From Oscillospiraceae bacterium (GTDB lineage Bacteria; Bacillota; Clostridia; Oscillospirales; Oscillospiraceae), in assembly GCA_015068325.1 (NCBI GenBank), contig SVKQ01000008.1, positions 95,866 to 159,865 on the forward strand: a stretch of DNA of 64,000 nt, given 5' to 3'. The translations under genes were made by a program, and so were the position numbers. How positions within the stretch are numbered: position 1 is the stretch's first letter; each line of letters opens with the position of its first letter. A model generated the notes under the pieces. That model made no database searches. It was not told the DNA's origin and worked only from the letters and a program-made list of their open reading frames with translations. Below, piece after piece: positions 47,634-54,986 of the stretch.

Positions 47634-47662
47634 ACTATACCAAAAGTTGAGGCAATCTACAA
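47634..47662 (-). promoter_or_regulatory. Promoter of the BMP-ABC-amidohydrolase operon
   Basis: On the minus strand TTGTAG (47657-47662) and TATAGT (47634-47639) are spaced by 17 bp. The 320 nt between the BMP gene and 47864 are AT-rich in 47640-47780 and show no gene; I looked for a purine riboswitch and could not see one. Confidence 0.55.
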
Positions 47663-47864
47663 GGAAAATGCCACCTAAAAAACTTTTTTGGCGAAAACAG
47701 CAAAAAAGAAATCGGAAAATGTGCCCGCTTTTAATAAACGAAAAAGAATACGAAATTATGTAAACCAAACGGAGAAACAGCGCGCGCCGGCAGGGGCATC
47801 CAAAGCGGAGCCATAGAGAAAACGGGCGCAAAAACCAAAAAATTTTTTAGGTCGGCGGAGCCGG

Positions 47865-48545
47865 TCAGAAGTACCTGCGCCAGGGCAGCGTGTCTTGAAA
47901 GAAGAACCACCGCTCAAAGAGGCGGGAGAACAGGCCGATCAGACTGCCGTTGATGAGGGCGAAGACGATCGTTCCCGCCTTGACACCCTCAAAGTGCCAC
48001 AGACCGAAGAAGGTGAAGCTCAAAATGATACCGATGGCGCAGAAAAGACAGTCGTACAACGTCTTGAAGCGGTGGATATCCATGCCCAGCTTGCCGGAGA
48101 CCTCCTTGACGAACAGCTCGTAGGCCTCGGGAGAGATGTAGGTGTGGAACAGCAGCGAGACGCCCATGGCGCACAGCAGCGCGCCGACGGCGTAGAACAC
48201 CAGCCGGTGGCCGAAGGCGTGGCCCGGCAGCAGGCGGACCAGAAGCATGGCTGCATCCAGTGTGTAGCCGTACAGGACTGCGGTGAGGAAGGAGTAGAGA
48301 TAGCTGAGCTTGAAGCGCTTCATGACCAGGATCAGCGAGAGCAGCACGACGCCCTGCAGCAGGTATTCCGACACGCCGAAGGTGAACCAGGGCAGAGTCT
48401 GGGAGATTTTCAGGTGCAGGATGTAGGCCGGCGTCACCACCATGGCCATGCCGAAATCGGCCCGCTCCATGCAGGCGTTACCCAGACCCATGATGATCAG
48501 GCCCAGCACATAGGCCAGTTCGTTGGAAAAAACTCTCTTCTGCAA
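47865..48545 (-). CDS. YczE/YitT-like membrane protein
   Basis: The 226-residue protein has five or six hydrophobic segments (roughly residues 10-30, 45-62, 70-90, 95-115, 120-140 and 170-215) and the pattern of YczE-type integral membrane proteins of unknown function (LGLIIMGLGNACMERADFGMAM, FTFGVSEYLLQG, LYGYTLDAAMLL). The TTG at 48545 follows GCGGAGG by 9 nt; a longer frame starts at 48629 but runs through a likely -10 box (TATACT at 48578-48583). It is a single gene between the BMP operon and the terminator of the next operon. Confidence 0.75.
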   Translation of the reverse strand: MQKRVFSNELAYVLGLIIMGLGNACMERADFGMAMVVTPAYILHLKISQTLPWFTFGVSEYLLQGVVLLSLILVMKRFKLSYLYSFLTAVLYGYTLDAAMLLVRLLPGHAFGHRLVFYAVGALLCAMGVSLLFHTYISPEAYELFVKEVSGKLGMDIHRFKTLYDCLFCAIGIILSFTFFGLWHFEGVKAGTIVFALINGSLIGLFSRLFERWFFFQDTLPWRRYF

Positions 48546-48625
48546 ATGCGTCGCCTCCGCTTTTCGATGCTGCCACCAGTATAACAGATATGGGAAAAAA
48601 GAAAAGGGGGGTGTCGGCGCAGTGG

Positions 48626-48668
48626 ACAAAAAGCGGCATCCGCGCCCCGGAAAGGGTGCGGATGCCGC
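48626..48668 (-). terminator. Terminator of the six-gene orphan operon
   Basis: On the minus strand a GCGGCATCCGC / GCGGATGCCGC stem is followed by TTTTTG, about 100 nt behind the last gene of the operon. Confidence 0.75.
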
Positions 48669-48767
48669 CGCGTCAGAGACGCTGTATGAAAAGGGGTGGT
48701 GATGTGTCAGAAGGCGATGTCATAATAACAAGGCGGCTCTCTCCTTTCTCTGTTAGCCTCGGTGGCG

Positions 48768-49115
48768 CTACTGCAGGCCCTCCGCCAGAGGGTGGCCCTC
48801 GAAGAGGTTGTACAGCAGCCGCAGCGCGATGTATGCCTCGGTCAGGTCGTCGAACCGGTCGGTGTAGTGCTGGCCCTCCACCACGAAGTCGAACTCCACC
48901 ACGCAGTCACGGACGGAGAGGCCGCTGCGGTGCAGCACCGGGTAGAGGGTGGTGTCGTAGCAGAAGATGCTGTAGCCGCCCCGGATCACCTGAATCTCAG
49001 TGGTGTAGTCGTCCCACATGACCTTTACGACGTGGTCGGCCCCCGGGTCCGGCAGAGATACCACGCGGCCGTTTTGCACGGACTCGGCGGCGTAGCGGTC
49101 AAAATGCAGGCTCAA
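48768..49115 (-). CDS. Orphan family protein, third tandem paralogue
   Basis: The 115-residue protein shares its core with the products at 49132-49491 and 49931-50383: M-W-x-x-Y-x-T-E-I near 40, Y-x-x-x-x-Y-D/H-T-x-L-Y, G-L-S/T-V, V-x-F-D-x-x-x-x-G-x-H-x-T and LYNLFEGHPLAEGL at the C-terminal end. Identity is clearest in the last 30 residues. I know no described family with this pattern. The frame is open upstream through the preceding gene; the TTG at 49115 behind GGGGGGA is the likely start. It is the last gene of the operon. Confidence 0.65.
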   Translation of the reverse strand: MSLHFDRYAAESVQNGRVVSLPDPGADHVVKVMWDDYTTEIQVIRGGYSIFCYDTTLYPVLHRSGLSVRDCVVEFDFVVEGQHYTDRFDDLTEAYIALRLLYNLFEGHPLAEGLQ

Positions 49116-49131
49116 GCGCGTCCCCCCTCTC

Positions 49132-49491
49132 CTACCGCAGGCCTTCTTCCAGAGGGAGCCCTTCGAACAGGTTGTACAGGATGCGCAGGGCCAGCCAGGC
49201 GTCATCCAGCCGGTAGAAGGCGCGGGTGATGTGCTCGCCGTCGATGTGCAGGTCAAAGGTGACGTAGCCGTGGAAGACCGTGAGTCCGGCGCGCTGCAGC
49301 GAGCCGTAGAGGGATGTGTCGTGGCAGATGATGTGGTAGACGGTGACGCGTCCGTCGGTGCCCTTGTTAATCTCGGTGCGATAGCGGTTCCACATGTAGT
49401 TGAGGATCATCTGCTTCTGCCGGTCGGGCAGAGTCGTGATCCGCTCGGTGCGGACGTTGTCAGGGAAGATGTTACGGGAAGCGGTCCTCAT
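49132..49491 (-). CDS. Orphan family protein, second tandem paralogue
   Basis: The 119-residue soluble protein has YMWNRYRTEINK near 35, VYHIICHDTSLYGSLQ, TFDLHIDGEHITRAFYRLDDAW and ALRILYNLFEGLPLEEGL at the C-terminal end. The core is shared with its two paralogues, whereas the first 30 residues are not. No signal peptide or membrane segment is present. The ATG follows AAGGAG. It may be a small binding protein or immunity-type protein, but nothing in the sequence proves a function. Confidence 0.7.
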   Translation of the reverse strand: MRTASRNIFPDNVRTERITTLPDRQKQMILNYMWNRYRTEINKGTDGRVTVYHIICHDTSLYGSLQRAGLTVFHGYVTFDLHIDGEHITRAFYRLDDAWLALRILYNLFEGLPLEEGLR

Positions 49492-49531
49492 GGTGAAAAC
49501 TCCTTTCTGTTATGACAATCGGTTCGCCGGC

Positions 49532-49852
49532 TCAGAGCCAGCTTTTGCTCTTGTATCCCTTCTTCTTGCCGTCAGCACCGTAGTAGTTGATTGTGCCGAA
49601 CAGTCCCTTACTGCTGTAGCCGCGCTTTCTGCCGTCGGCACCGTAGTAATTGGTCGTGCCGAAAGCGCCTTTGCTGCTGTATCCCTTCTTCTTGCCGTCG
49701 GTGCCGTAGTAGTTGGTCGTGCCGAAAGCGCCTTTGCTGCTGTAACCGGTCTTTTTGCCGCTGCTGCTGCTGAAGTAATTGGTGGTACCGAAGGCGCCCT
49801 TGCTGCTGTAGCCGGTCTTTTTGCCGCTGTTGCTGTAATAGTTGTATCCCAT
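49532..49852 (-). CDS. Gly/Tyr/Lys-rich protein made of 21-residue repeats
   Basis: The 106-residue protein consists of four and a half units with consensus GKKTGYSSKGAFGTTNYYGTD; the first residues MGYNYYSNS look like the end of a unit. It is basic, with little hydrophobic core, so a cross-beta, adhesive or repeat-ladder structure is more likely than a normal globular one. The unit has some likeness to the NYYDENGKK-type strands of MORN/YwqK proteins, which fits the MORN protein divergent from this operon. AAGGAGG precedes the ATG. Function unknown. Confidence 0.75.
   Translation of the reverse strand: MGYNYYSNSGKKTGYSSKGAFGTTNYFSSSSGKKTGYSSKGAFGTTNYYGTDGKKKGYSSKGAFGTTNYYGADGRKRGYSSKGLFGTINYYGADGKKKGYKSKSWL
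49544..49825 (-). repeat. In-frame tandem repeats of about 63 bp
   Basis: Four complete units of 63-66 bp plus a partial one, each encoding the GYSSKGAFGTTNYY core; the repeated unit is also visible at DNA level (CTTTGCTGCTGTA... GTAGTAGTTGG). Because the spacing keeps the reading frame and there are no unique spacers, it is not a CRISPR. Confidence 0.8.
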
Positions 49853-49930
49853 GATCGTTCCTCCTTATGTATATATCATACAGTTGGTTTTACGGTTTGA
49901 AATGTTTTCCGGCGCCCGGGCGGGGATCTC

Positions 49931-50383
49931 TCAAGAGAGCTCCTCGTCCAGGGGCAGGTCCTCGAACAGGTTGTACAGGACGCGGAGGGCGGTGTAGGCG
50001 TCCTCCGCCCGGAAGAAACAGTCGGTAAAATGCTCGCCGTCGATGGTCAGATCGAAGTGGACGAAGCCGTGCTTGACGGACATGCCGTTCCACCGCAGCG
50101 TGGGGTAGCGGGCGATGTCGTGGCAGATGATGCTGTATACGGTGCGGCGCATACTGGTGGCCATGTGGATCTCGGTGCGGTAGCGGCTCCACATATAGTC
50201 CAGGATCTGCTGCTTCCCCGCATCGGAGACGGTGTCGATGCGGCCGACCGTCAAGCCGTTGCTGATCTCCATATAGGAAGCGGAGTAGTTCGTGTCGTCT
50301 CCGGATATCTCGGCCGTCTGTGTGGCCGAGACCTCGGAGAGGGGCCGGGTCGGACCGGCTGTATAACGGCGGATGCTCCTCAT
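49931..50383 (-). CDS. Orphan family protein, first tandem paralogue
   Basis: The 150-residue protein has a variable N terminus (1-55) and the shared core: YMWSRYRTEIHM, VYSIICHDIARYPTLR, VHFDLTIDGEHFTDCF and ALRVLYNLFEDLPLDEEL at the end. The start ATG lies behind AAAGGAGG and overlaps the end of the preceding gene (ATGA), so they are translationally coupled. Its core is closest to the 119-residue paralogue. No known domain was recognised. Confidence 0.72.
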   Translation of the reverse strand: MRSIRRYTAGPTRPLSEVSATQTAEISGDDTNYSASYMEISNGLTVGRIDTVSDAGKQQILDYMWSRYRTEIHMATSMRRTVYSIICHDIARYPTLRWNGMSVKHGFVHFDLTIDGEHFTDCFFRAEDAYTALRVLYNLFEDLPLDEELS

Positions 50384-50841
50384 GTGCGTTCCTCCTTTTC
50401 GATGATGTGCTCCAAAGGCACATAATGCTTTCGGCAGTTGGAATAATAGACCACGGCGCAGCGGACGAACGCTTCGTCCACCCGGGAGATGAGGGGGATG
50501 CGCTCTCCGCTGCGCTCCTCCGACCCGAAGGGAAGTTCTTCTCCGAAGGGGATATCTTCTTCGTCATCTGTGCCGGAGGTTCCGGTGTCGGCCTGCAGGA
50601 CGGCCCGGAACAGGATGTCGCGGTATCCCACGATGACGCCCCGGAAGGGTCTCTCCACATAGATATGGTATGTCTTTTCCAACCGCTCGCCCCGGTAGAA
50701 GACGTCCTGCAGGACGGTCTTGTCGCGGCCCTCCACGAACCAGCCGTGGAAGGGGTCCTCCTTGTCCTGAATCAGGCGCCGCCCGTCCCGGGCGGGGATC
50801 ACATAGCCGCCGCAGCGGACCAGGTCAAACAGCTCAGCCAT
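50380..50841 (-). CDS. Hypothetical protein of the orphan operon
   Basis: The 153-residue soluble protein has no domain I recognise. Visible are an N-terminal MAELFDLVRCGGYVIPARDG, a beta-rich part (KTYHIYVERPFRGVIVGYRDILFRAV), an acidic loop near 92-110 and DEAFVRCAVVYYSNCRKHYVP at the end. It lies between the 162-residue gene (3 nt gap) and the first paralogue (ATGA overlap), so it is cotranslated with both. Confidence 0.65.
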   Translation of the reverse strand: MAELFDLVRCGGYVIPARDGRRLIQDKEDPFHGWFVEGRDKTVLQDVFYRGERLEKTYHIYVERPFRGVIVGYRDILFRAVLQADTGTSGTDDEEDIPFGEELPFGSEERSGERIPLISRVDEAFVRCAVVYYSNCRKHYVPLEHIIEKEERT

Positions 50842-50844
50842 GGA

Positions 50845-51333
50845 TCACACCTCCTCGGGGAGGTATTCCCCCCTCAGCGCGGTGAACATATCCCGGTAGA
50901 GGGCGAAGCAACCGGCGTTGTCGCCGCGGTCCAGCAACTGCAGACAGGGTTCGAGGTAGTCCCGGTCGATCCGGCGGTAGACTTCTTTGGCATCGCGGCG
51001 GGCGTTGATGGCCTCCACGATCTGCGGGCCCGTCACATCATATTCCTGGAGGAACAGCTGGCCGGAGAGCTCCTTTTCCAGATAGTTTTTGCGGAACCCG
51101 ATGAGCCGGTGCAGCTCTTCGCAGGTGCGGCTGCGACCCAGGGCGTCGGTGGCGGCGGTGGCGATGCAGAAGAGACGGGACGCCTTTTTATAGGTGTTGC
51201 AGTTGACGTACTCGGACGTCTGGCAGATTTTCTGCACGGTGTAGGTCTCCAAGTCCTCCTTGTCGGCCTTGCAGGAGTACGAGATAAAGACCATGCCTTC
51301 GGATTTCAGATAGCTGCAGGAAAACAGTCCCAT
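50845..51333 (-). CDS. Hypothetical Cys-containing protein, first gene of the orphan operon
   Basis: The 162-residue protein has seven or more Cys (MGLFSCSY, ISYSCKADKED, VQKICQTSEYVNC, RLFCIATAATDALG, RTCEELHRLIGFRKNYLEKEL) and an otherwise alpha/beta, soluble look. The frame is open a few codons upstream; the ATG at 51333 follows AAAGGAG by 9 nt. It is the leader gene of the operon and divergent from the MORN protein. I do not recognise it. Confidence 0.65.
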   Translation of the reverse strand: MGLFSCSYLKSEGMVFISYSCKADKEDLETYTVQKICQTSEYVNCNTYKKASRLFCIATAATDALGRSRTCEELHRLIGFRKNYLEKELSGQLFLQEYDVTGPQIVEAINARRDAKEVYRRIDRDYLEPCLQLLDRGDNAGCFALYRDMFTALRGEYLPEEV

Positions 51334-51466
51334 GGTGAACGCTCCTTTCAAAATCAAAATACGTATATGGATTACTGTAACTGGAAGTGGGCTTGCGGAC
51401 GAATGCGGTTTGCCGATATGGGTCTGCGGGAAAAGAACTTTTTGGCAGGCACCGCCTCCTTTCCGG

Positions 51467-51495
51467 TTGTCTTGGGTTTTTCTGTGTGCTATGAT
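51467..51495 (+). promoter_or_regulatory. Promoter of the MORN protein gene
   Basis: TTGTCT (51467-51472) and TATGAT (51490-51495) are spaced by 17 bp. The 263-nt divergent region from 51334 to 51596 contains no other gene; a convincing minus-strand promoter was not found. Confidence 0.6.
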
Positions 51496-51596
51496 AGCCT
51501 AAAGAGCAGAAAAGCTGAAAAAGCAAACGAAGGAGATCCTGAAGCAATCGGGACAAAAATGCAAGCGGATCACTTCGATTTGGAAAGGCGGGCCAG

Positions 51597-53450
51597 ATGG
51601 AACGGAAGGAATTGACGCTAAAAAAGGTAAAGACCACCCTGTACAAGACCGTGCTGACGACGCCGGCGGTGCAGCCGCGGAAGAGCGCAACGGGAGATCC
51701 CCTGGCCTACTGGTATGAGCAGGACGCGGAAGACACGGGTGCCTTGGCCGCGGAGGATTGGGATGAGTTCGAGGAGCAGTTCTTCTCCTGCCAGCGGGCC
51801 GTGGTGGACGAGGTCTTCCTGATCCTGCACTTCGGGGGCCTGCTGGCCTATCGGACCGGCGCGGGCGGAAAAAAGAGTATCGACAAGGATGCCAGCGTAT
51901 CCTACCTGATGAACAACCGCGATCGGAGGCCGAACCGCTACCCTGTGACGAAGCTGTACGAGGGGATGAAGTTCGAGGAGCGGGACGAGGAGATCGAATG
52001 GGAGGACCCGTACGCCCGCGGGGTCTGCTATGCCCGGCTGTATCACGCCAACAGGGCCGTCCTGAAGCGGTACGCCTATGAGGACAGCGCCTTCGAGGAC
52101 ATGGTGGAGTGGTTCGTCGAGGAATATGCCGGCGACATCGGCGAGAGTCTGTGCAAAGCGCTGCGGCTGTTCGCGGCCGATCGGCGGTATCACGCGCTGG
52201 CCCTGTCCTGGCTGCTGCTGGCCGCGCTGCTGGGTGAAAGGGTCCAGGGCCTGACGGCCTATCAGCGCCAGCTGGCTCCGGCGGAGCAGGCGGTACAGCC
52301 GGCCCGGACCATTGCCCAGAACGACCACATAATCTCTGCGGTACAGGGGCTCGGCAGCGATATGCAGACAGTGCTGGAGCAGCAACGCACCATGGAGGAG
52401 CTGATCACCCGCAGTATGGCCGCCAACGAAATGCTGCGGCAGAAATTTGAAATGCTGCAGCAGAGCCTGCCGTCCGGCGGTGCCGACCAGAGCATGAATC
52501 GGACCGCACAGGAGCTGATCGGGGCGCTGCCACGGGACGAGGACGAGGATCTGCCGGACGGATTTCAAGTGGTGCCGTTGGAAAACGGATACTATGTGGG
52601 CGACATGCGGAACGGATTACCGCACGGAGAAGGGACCGTGATCTTTCCGGGAGAGGGGTTGTCCCACTCCCGTTGGGAGGAGGGCCGACACTGCGGACAG
52701 GGCGTATATATCCGCCAAGACGGGTCGGTTCTGCGGGGAGGACAGTGGGAGAATGAAGATTTCTGCGGCCAGGTGCAGTATGCGTCACCGGACTTCACGT
52801 ATATCGGCGGCTGGCGTGACAATGAGCCGCAGGGCCGGGGCATGGGCATGTGGAGCGACGGCTACAGCTACCGGGGAGAGTGGGACGGCGGCCGTTTCCA
52901 TGGCCACGGTACCTTCGTCGGGGATAACTGGATGTATGCGGGCGATTGGGTCGACAACCAGCGGACCGGCATGGGACACTACCGTGTGTTTGACGAGGAG
53001 GACTATGTCGGGCAGATGAAGGAGGGAAAGTTCCACGGCTACGGCACCTGCTGGTACACCGACGGCACGCTGGTTGCCGGCGAATGGGAGGAGGATCACG
53101 CGACAGGGCTCCTGCTGACCATTGCCAGGGGGAGAGATCTGGGGACCCTGGGGATGAGAAAAAACGCGGAGGCGGAGGGGGTGCTGCTGTGCTTTACGAA
53201 AGAGAGCAGGGCATTTATCCGCTTTGCCGGTAACGAGATCGTCAGGCAAAGGGGCAGCGTGAACCGGTTGCAGAAGAAAATGAGAGACGAGTTTTTTGGC
53301 ATGCTGGTCCGTGACGGCCGACGGCCGCTGCTCCAGCGTCTGGCGGGAAGCCTGACGACCACCCCCCAGCAGGACGGAATGACAGCGAGGGCGGTCCGGC
53401 AGCTGGATTGGGTGCTGAAGAAGCTGTATGAGTACGAGGAGAAGAAGTGA
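51597..53450 (+). CDS. MORN-repeat protein with helical N-terminal domain
   Basis: The 617-residue protein has a helical N-terminal domain (about 35-225), a coiled coil at about 245-290 (QTVLEQQRTMEELITRSM), about eight MORN-like repeats at about 330-505 (YVGDMRNGLPHGEGTV, YIGGWRDNEPQGRGMGMW, YRGEWDGGRFHGHGTF, YVGQMKEGKFHGYGT), and a basic helical C terminus. MORN repeats bind lipids or scaffold proteins at membranes in eukaryotes, and occur in bacterial YwqK-type antitoxins. No enzymatic domain is visible. It is divergent from the orphan operon and followed by a 37-residue membrane peptide gene. Confidence 0.8.
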   Translation: MERKELTLKKVKTTLYKTVLTTPAVQPRKSATGDPLAYWYEQDAEDTGALAAEDWDEFEEQFFSCQRAVVDEVFLILHFGGLLAYRTGAGGKKSIDKDASVSYLMNNRDRRPNRYPVTKLYEGMKFEERDEEIEWEDPYARGVCYARLYHANRAVLKRYAYEDSAFEDMVEWFVEEYAGDIGESLCKALRLFAADRRYHALALSWLLLAALLGERVQGLTAYQRQLAPAEQAVQPARTIAQNDHIISAVQGLGSDMQTVLEQQRTMEELITRSMAANEMLRQKFEMLQQSLPSGGADQSMNRTAQELIGALPRDEDEDLPDGFQVVPLENGYYVGDMRNGLPHGEGTVIFPGEGLSHSRWEEGRHCGQGVYIRQDGSVLRGGQWENEDFCGQVQYASPDFTYIGGWRDNEPQGRGMGMWSDGYSYRGEWDGGRFHGHGTFVGDNWMYAGDWVDNQRTGMGHYRVFDEEDYVGQMKEGKFHGYGTCWYTDGTLVAGEWEEDHATGLLLTIARGRDLGTLGMRKNAEAEGVLLCFTKESRAFIRFAGNEIVRQRGSVNRLQKKMRDEFFGMLVRDGRRPLLQRLAGSLTTTPQQDGMTARAVRQLDWVLKKLYEYEEKK

Positions 53451-53467
53451 GCAAGGAGGGATCCACC

Positions 53468-53581
53468 ATGAAGAAACGTGAATTTGCCGCGGCGCTGGCG
53501 CTGCTGGGCGTGGTATCCGCCCTGTGCATCCGGCTGATGCAGGCCGCGGGAGAGCGGCTGGCGCGGCAGCAGGGCGAGTGA
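53468..53581 (+). CDS. 37-residue single-pass membrane peptide
   Basis: A small gene with an excellent ribosome binding site (AAGGAGGG, 8 nt before the ATG) encodes a peptide starting MKKREFAAALALLGVVSALC, one hydrophobic helix at about 7-25, and a basic C terminus. It follows the MORN gene by 17 nt and ends just before a terminator. The coupling suggests a role with the MORN protein, for example as membrane anchor; it is too short for family assignment. Confidence 0.65.
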   Translation: MKKREFAAALALLGVVSALCIRLMQAAGERLARQQGE

Positions 53582-53595
53582 ACCGCGAGAAAAGA

Positions 53596-53631
53596 CCGGA
53601 GGCCGCCCACTTTGTGGGGGGCGGCCTCCGG
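53596..53631 (+). terminator. Hairpin behind the MORN-membrane peptide unit
   Basis: A CCGGAGGCCGCC / GGCGGCCTCCGG stem, followed by CTTGTCC; backed by a stronger terminator at 53643. Confidence 0.55.
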
Positions 53632-53642
53632 CTTGTCCGGGC

Positions 53643-53678
53643 AAAAAATAGGAGCAGCTGCAGCTGCTCCTATTTTTT
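53643..53678. terminator. Bidirectional terminator between the MORN unit and the aldo/keto reductase
   Basis: AAAAAATAGGAGCAGCTG / CAGCTGCTCCTATTTTTT is a perfect 36-nt palindrome with A/T tracts on both sides, between convergent genes. Confidence 0.9.
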
Positions 53679-53686
53679 CGTATCAC

Positions 53687-54802
53687 TTATCGTTCAAAGA
53701 CCTCCGCCGCCTGTTCCAGCAGGTCGCGGATGGGCAAATGCTGGGGACAGATATCCTCGCACTGGCCGCACTTGATGCAGTCGGAGGCACTGGCGTTGCG
53801 AATGGCCTCCCGCCGATAGAAGTACTCGTTCCACTGGTTGAACATAATCTTCTCGTTCAGATAGGCCAGGATATCCGGAATGCGGATGCCCATGGGGCAG
53901 CCCTCGGTGCAGTAGCGGCAGCCGGTGCAGGGGACGGTGCCCATGCTGCTGAGGATATCGCGGACTTTTTCCACGGCGGCCAGCTCCCGGTCATCCATCG
54001 GGCGGAAGTCCCGCATGAAACTGAGGTTGTCCGCCATCTGGACTGTGTCGCTCATGCCGCTGAGGACCATGCATATCTGGGGAAAGCTGGCGGCATAGCG
54101 GATGGCGTAGCTGGCGTCGCTGCCGCCGCCCAGATCGGCCAGGATCCGGTGGGCCTCCTCCGGCAGGCTCACCAGCTTGCCGCCCTTTACCGGCTCCATG
54201 ACGATGACCGGCTTACCGAACTTCTCGCAGACCTCGTAGACCTTCCGGCTCTCCACAGAGGGATCCTCGTAGTCCAGATAGTTGAACTGGATCTGCACCA
54301 CCTCCATCTGGGGGTATTCGGTGAGGATCCGCTCCAGCACATCGGCCTTGTCGTGGAAGGAGAGGCCCACGTGCTTGACGCGGCCCTGCTCCTTCAGCTC
54401 CAGTGCCGTCTCATAGGCGCGGCAGCGTTTGAATTTCTCAAAGGAGGCGGCGTCCTGGGAGTGCATCAGGTAGAAGTCGAAATAGTCCACGCCGCAGGCC
54501 GCCAGCTGCTTTTCGAAGAGGGGCACGATGTCCTCTTGCTTCTCGAAATAGGAGCCGGTCAATTTGTCGGTCAGGATATAGCGGTCGCGGGGATAGCGGC
54601 CGGTCAGCGTCTCGCGGATGGCCAGCTCGCTCCTGCCGCCGATGTAGCCGTGGGCGGTGTCGAAATAGTTGAAGCCGGCCGACAGAAAGGCGTCCACCAT
54701 CTGCCGGGTCTGCGCGATGTCCACCTCGTCGCCCAGCATGGGCAGGCGCATCATACCGAAGCCGAAGTTGTTGTGTATCTCAGGGAAGAATTTGTTCTGC
54801 AT
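53687..54802 (-). CDS. Aldo/keto reductase with C-terminal 4Fe-4S ferredoxin domain
   Basis: The 371-residue protein has an AKR barrel (GFGMMRLP, NYFDTAHGYIGGRSE, LTDKLTG, YFDFYLMHSQ) and a C-terminal ferredoxin-like module with CTGCRYCTEGCPMGI and CIKCGQCEDICPQHL, two Cys-rich sites. This group in Clostridia reduces carbonyl substrates, probably taking electrons through the iron-sulfur part. Substrate unknown. It is a single gene; a TTGACT-like -35 with poor -10 lies upstream. Two genes away is the glycoside locus. Confidence 0.92.
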   Translation of the reverse strand: MQNKFFPEIHNNFGFGMMRLPMLGDEVDIAQTRQMVDAFLSAGFNYFDTAHGYIGGRSELAIRETLTGRYPRDRYILTDKLTGSYFEKQEDIVPLFEKQLAACGVDYFDFYLMHSQDAASFEKFKRCRAYETALELKEQGRVKHVGLSFHDKADVLERILTEYPQMEVVQIQFNYLDYEDPSVESRKVYEVCEKFGKPVIVMEPVKGGKLVSLPEEAHRILADLGGGSDASYAIRYAASFPQICMVLSGMSDTVQMADNLSFMRDFRPMDDRELAAVEKVRDILSSMGTVPCTGCRYCTEGCPMGIRIPDILAYLNEKIMFNQWNEYFYRREAIRNASASDCIKCGQCEDICPQHLPIRDLLEQAAEVFER

Positions 54803-54928
54803 GGTCGCGTTCGCCTCCGTTCATAATTTGGCCGGAAATGGAAAAGATTTCCTCGTGCTTTCCATATGATATATTGTAATGCACAGACAGGGGCATAAGT
54901 CAATAAAAACTTTCGCGCGGCGCGGAAA

Positions 54929-54960
54929 AGGGGCCGGAGATCGAAGGGTCTCCGGCCCCT
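54929..54960 (-). terminator. Terminator behind the GPH symporter gene
   Basis: On the minus strand an AGGGGCCGGAGA / TCTCCGGCCCCT stem is followed by TTTTCC. Confidence 0.7.
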
Positions 54961-54986
54961 GTGCGGGTGATATGCGTGTCAGCGGC

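Noticed and set aside
47568..47864. Possible purine riboswitch upstream of the BMP operon
   Set aside because: The region is AT-rich, but I could not find the conserved junction or paired stems of a purine aptamer.
49532..49852. Repeats considered as a CRISPR array
   Set aside because: Units are in frame, have no unique spacers and encode a regular peptide repeat.
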